A DNA stretch of 64,000 nucleotides, from positions 2,270,501 through 2,334,500 of the forward strand of contig CANTUQ010000008.1 in the NCBI GenBank assembly GCA_947683425.1, written 5' to 3'. Within the stretch, counting starts at the first letter, position 1. Each line of letters starts with the position of its first letter. Under the pieces are notes generated by a model. It searched no databases, was not told the origin of the DNA, and saw nothing but the letters and a program-made list of their open reading frames with translations. Source of the DNA: Excoecaria cochinchinensis (Eukaryota > Streptophyta > Magnoliopsida > Malpighiales > Euphorbiaceae). Made by a program: the position numbers and the translations under genes. Below are positions 60,557 to 64,000 of the stretch, one piece after another.

Positions 60557-61061
60557 TTGTATCATCTGATTCAAATGGAACAAAGTTGCACGTTATTATA
60601 GGAGATTAGGCAATACATGCAATTTACTATACACCTGAAATAATAACCTAATAAAATTTTCTATTAGACTCAAATTTGAAAAGGTTACTAAAAGTACCAA
60701 TTACCTTCTAAGTTCTAATGTCCAACTTTATAGGTTAAGATTTCATGCATAGTAAATCAGAATTATTGGATTATTTAAGTTCTTAAACTTATGAGGGAAA
60801 TTTTATTGGTTTTATTTTATTAAGTCTCTACTTAATAAACATGCAAATATTTTACTCATAAAATATTGCAAGGCAATTAACATTTTAAAATAAACACATT
60901 TATTAAAAAATAATTAAATGCCATAAGAAATAAACTCATTCATCCAACAAATAAATAAATCAAATAATCCTCAAATAAGACACACATGTCAAATAATAAT
61001 CATAATAGGAAACATAAATCCTATAAAATCAAACGCTAACTATAATTGACACTCATGTCAA

Positions 61062-61646
61062 CTAATCTAGAAAACTAGGTCTCCTCAAGACCTTTACTGA
61101 CACAGGGATTGATTCTTTGACCAGCTTGATTAACTCATAAGGGAACTCATAAGTTCGCTGATGAAGCCATGGACGATGGACTTTATGTCCACTTCTTAAT
61201 TTCATCACAGATGGAATGTTGCTCCTCAACACTCCTCTTTTGGCAACTCTAGCCAAAAAATGGATGATACATTTCTTATAAACTCTATCTCCTATGTACC
61301 AAGTAGTTTCCAAAAGCTCTCTCAAGACTGGATGAAATTCAAAAGAGTTAACCAACACTTTGATTTTATCTCTGTCATCCCTTTCTAAGCTTAAACCTCC
61401 TATCCAAATGCACTCCTGCATTTGTTCATGCATAGTCAATATATGACGCACTATAGCATCAATATCATTAGCTTGAATGTTCCTCCGCATTCTCATTTTG
61501 CTTACTGAATGCACTCTTGCATTTCTTAAAGCAATCCCATGCGGAGTTTTAGGAATCATAGGTGTCCTTATCATCATTTCTGAAAACACATTACAGAAAT
61601 TTAAATGTTTAATACACTTATGTATAAACACATATGATTGAAACAC
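61062..61646 (-). CDS. unidentified 194-codon ORF in the copia leader
   Basis: Same strand as gag-pol, upstream of gag, in a different frame. Open for 194 codons in AT-rich DNA. A candidate acceptor (TGTTTTCAG) lies just before MMIRTPMIPKTPHG, so it may be an exon rather than start at the first Met. It is basic, with HEQMQECIWIGGLSLERDD and KKCIIHFLARVAKRG; I recognise no family. It may be a leader ORF of this copia group, a captured exon, or chance. Confidence 0.4.
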   Translation of the reverse strand: MFQSYVFIHKCIKHLNFCNVFSEMMIRTPMIPKTPHGIALRNARVHSVSKMRMRRNIQANDIDAIVRHILTMHEQMQECIWIGGLSLERDDRDKIKVLVNSFEFHPVLRELLETTWYIGDRVYKKCIIHFLARVAKRGVLRSNIPSVMKLRSGHKVHRPWLHQRTYEFPYELIKLVKESIPVSVKVLRRPSFLD

Positions 61647-61929
61647 ATTTCAATCAACAAATAAGGACAAAAAACACATAAAAAAATTTTCAAAATATTT
61701 TTAAAAAATAGAAAACACATTTTTCATAATTATTTTATAATATTTATTTCAAAAAATAAACAACAATATTTTTTGGTCATCAAAAAATTTTGAAAAATAG
61801 ACCAATAAATCAGAAATATTTTGAAAAATATTTTCGCAAAAAAATAGAGCTGATTTGGAGGCTGGAGAAGTCCTCATGCGCCGATACGCGTTGATGAGAG
61901 GGAGGGGGACGCGCTCACGCGCCGCCACG

Positions 61930-62320
61930 CATGAATTCCCCTAGTCGGACATGTGTTAACACCACAGTGTTACATGTGTCCGACTGTTACGGGTTCACGT
62001 TGCGCCCACGTGGCACCATGTGGACACGTGGTTGCCACGTGTCATGCCACGTGGCAGACGATGATTGGTACATATGTACACTCATCACACATCAGCATGA
62101 CACGTGGCAGGCCTCGGCCTTGCCACGTGTCGACCCCTAATTGGTCCACGTTACGCCCACGTGGCGCACAGTGGACACGTCGGATCCATGTGGCATGACC
62201 GCGGTCTGCCACATAGCTCACGACGATTGGGCCACGTGTCGATAACGCGTCACGTTATTGACACGTGTTTGCGCGTGCGTGGGCCAGTGCCCACGTGCAT
62301 GCGCTCAACGTATTCGACGC
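61930..62320. promoter_or_regulatory. cluster of ten G-boxes (CACGTG) in the copia leader
   Basis: Ten CACGTG cores lie between about 62004 and 62295, many as CCACGTGG or ACACGTGG/ACACGTGT, in a locally GC-rich stretch. Part of the block repeats with a period near 151 bp (61996 and 62147). CACGTG is the core bound by plant bZIP and bHLH factors. The frames at 61931-62436 are shadows of this block. Confidence 0.7.
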
Positions 62321-62634
62321 GTGCAAGCCACACACCGCCTTCCGGTCGAATAAGACCTCCAGATTTCGACCAGCCGGGGGTTTTCGGGGTCTGCGAATAT
62401 AATGGTAAGGTCAAAATAAAAAATTCCAATTTCTAGACTAGCATTTCAAATATTCAATTTTATCCCTCGGGTTTCAGTGTACATATACATGAAATTGAGC
62501 CAAAATATACACGCATATATATTTTTCACACAAAAAATAAATTTTTGTTGCATTTCATGCTTCCTAGATCTATAAATTTTACTCATAAAATTTTAGATAA
62601 ATTTTAAGCCGCATGCCAGGACGCAAAAAATGAA

Positions 62635-62648
62635 GGCTCTGATACTAA
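62635..62648 (-). other. primer-binding site of the Ty1-copia element
   Basis: Minus strand TTAGTATCAGAGCC directly after the 5' LTR, a one-base variant of the tRNA-Met site TGGTATCAGAGC. Confidence 0.85.
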
Positions 62649-63168
<520 letters not shown>

Positions 63169-63759
63169 TGAACACAAGAAATGAGAAGTAAAAGATAATA
63201 GATCTAAAATAATTTACATGATAACTATTTAATTGTAAATAAAAATTACATGATATTGAATTAAAAATTAAGCCAATAATGCTTACCCTCAAAATTTAGC
63301 TTGATGAAATGAAGGTAAACAATTAGAAAAATAAAATATTGAAAAGAAATTTTAACTTAAGAACAAACAATTAATTTATTTGTCTTAAGGTAAAAATTGT
63401 TAAATAAAAAGGAAGAAAATTCCCAAGAACAAAAATTGCTCTTTTTTTTGCTTTGAAAATTATCCTGAAAAATCCTTTAGAAAATCGAGAGAATTTGTTC
63501 TTGAGAAGAAAGAAGAAGAAAATAATTTTTCTCTAAAGAAAATCCCCCTAATTCTCTCTTCAAAAATCATTTTATACCTCCCCAAAAAATTCAGATTTTT
63601 AATGAAAAAATTAAAATCAATTTAATTGTCATAACCACAAAAACTGATAAATTTGAAAGGTTAGAAAATAAAAGGTTTTAGAATTAAATTCCCATAAAAA
63701 ATGAAGAAAAAAAGCATTAAAAATGAAGAAAAATGGCCAAAAGGGCCAAAAATAGCTGC

Positions 63760-63942
63760 CGGGGGCAAAATCGGGCGCACAAGGGCGAGCGACGCCTGTC
63801 GGCGTGCAGGCCATCGCTCGCGCACGCGGCGATGGCCAGCTCATCGCCTGCGTACAGCACGTTGCTGCGCGCGTCCAGCTAGCGGGGGCGGGCGAGCGCG
63901 CCCCGCGCGCTGGGGCGCTGCCGCGACCTTGACACTCGCAAT
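63760..63942. other. GC-rich islet in an Ogre-type LTR
   Basis: A CpG-dense block in AT-rich DNA, at the same LTR position as 470-650, 9534-9660 and 23272-23465. Frames at 63629-63961 come from it; no conserved protein motif. Confidence 0.7.
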
Positions 63943-64000
63943 TTTTTTTTTAATTTTCTAAAAAACTATAATTTCAAAACATACCCTTTTTGTCTCAAAA

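Noticed and set aside
61931..62436. Overlapping plus-strand frames in the G-box block
   Set aside because: Two frames are open at once over a repeated GC-rich block, opposite to the element's coding strand, with no motif.

Overview
The window reads as nuclear DNA of a flowering plant, most likely a eudicot: it is very AT-rich, packed with nested plant-type retrotransposons, and holds one intact single-exon F-box gene of the FBA_1 class, a plant-expanded family. I cannot name the species. Almost everything else is transposable-element sequence, so most of the longer open frames belong to retroelement proteins or to repeats.

Layout. (1) 1-9880: a minus-strand Ty3-gypsy element of Ogre/Tat type, with its 3' LTR cut by the window start, tRNA-Arg-type primer site, broken gag, no pol, and two tandem arrays. 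(2) 9881-15215: a minus-strand multi-exon gene with a DUF1985 domain and the beginning of a ULP1-like (C48) peptidase, cut by the Ogre-like insertion. Its large intron holds a minisatellite and a palindromic array, and a lone RRM exon lies nearby on the opposite strand; together these suggest a Mutator-like element that captured host exons. (3) 15216-26207: a decayed LINE (endonuclease, RT, zf-RVT, RNase H) split by a 2.7-kb solo LTR, a 1.5-kb solo LTR itself split by an Ogre-like solo LTR, and a hAT-type MITE. (4) 26213-33426: a complete-length Tat/Retand-like element with 467-bp LTRs, AATAT target duplications, protease-RT-RNase H, no integrase, and two antisense ORFs, one with the 'putative gypsy type transposon' domain.

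(5) 33427-39740: the only non-repetitive island, with the F-box gene at 35830-37098 (minus). (6) 39741-49727: a long chromovirus-like solo LTR of about 4.1 kb, interrupted by a 5.9-kb gag-only chromovirus element (41067-46919, target duplication ATTAA). (7) 50062-64000: an Ogre-type LTR beginning fused head-on to an inverted LTR of the same family that runs off the window. An (AAT)n tract in the latter has received a 2.8-kb solo LTR and, eight bases away, an 8.1-kb Ty1-copia element whose single gag-pol frame is broken by seven stop codons and one frameshift.

No cellular pathway can be assembled from these genes. The more unusual signals are structural: stem-loops at a fixed distance from the 3' ends of four chromovirus-like LTRs with compensatory base changes, CpG-rich palindrome clusters in the LTRs, leader and intron repeats of unrelated elements, and non-autonomous elements that keep only part of their coding capacity.
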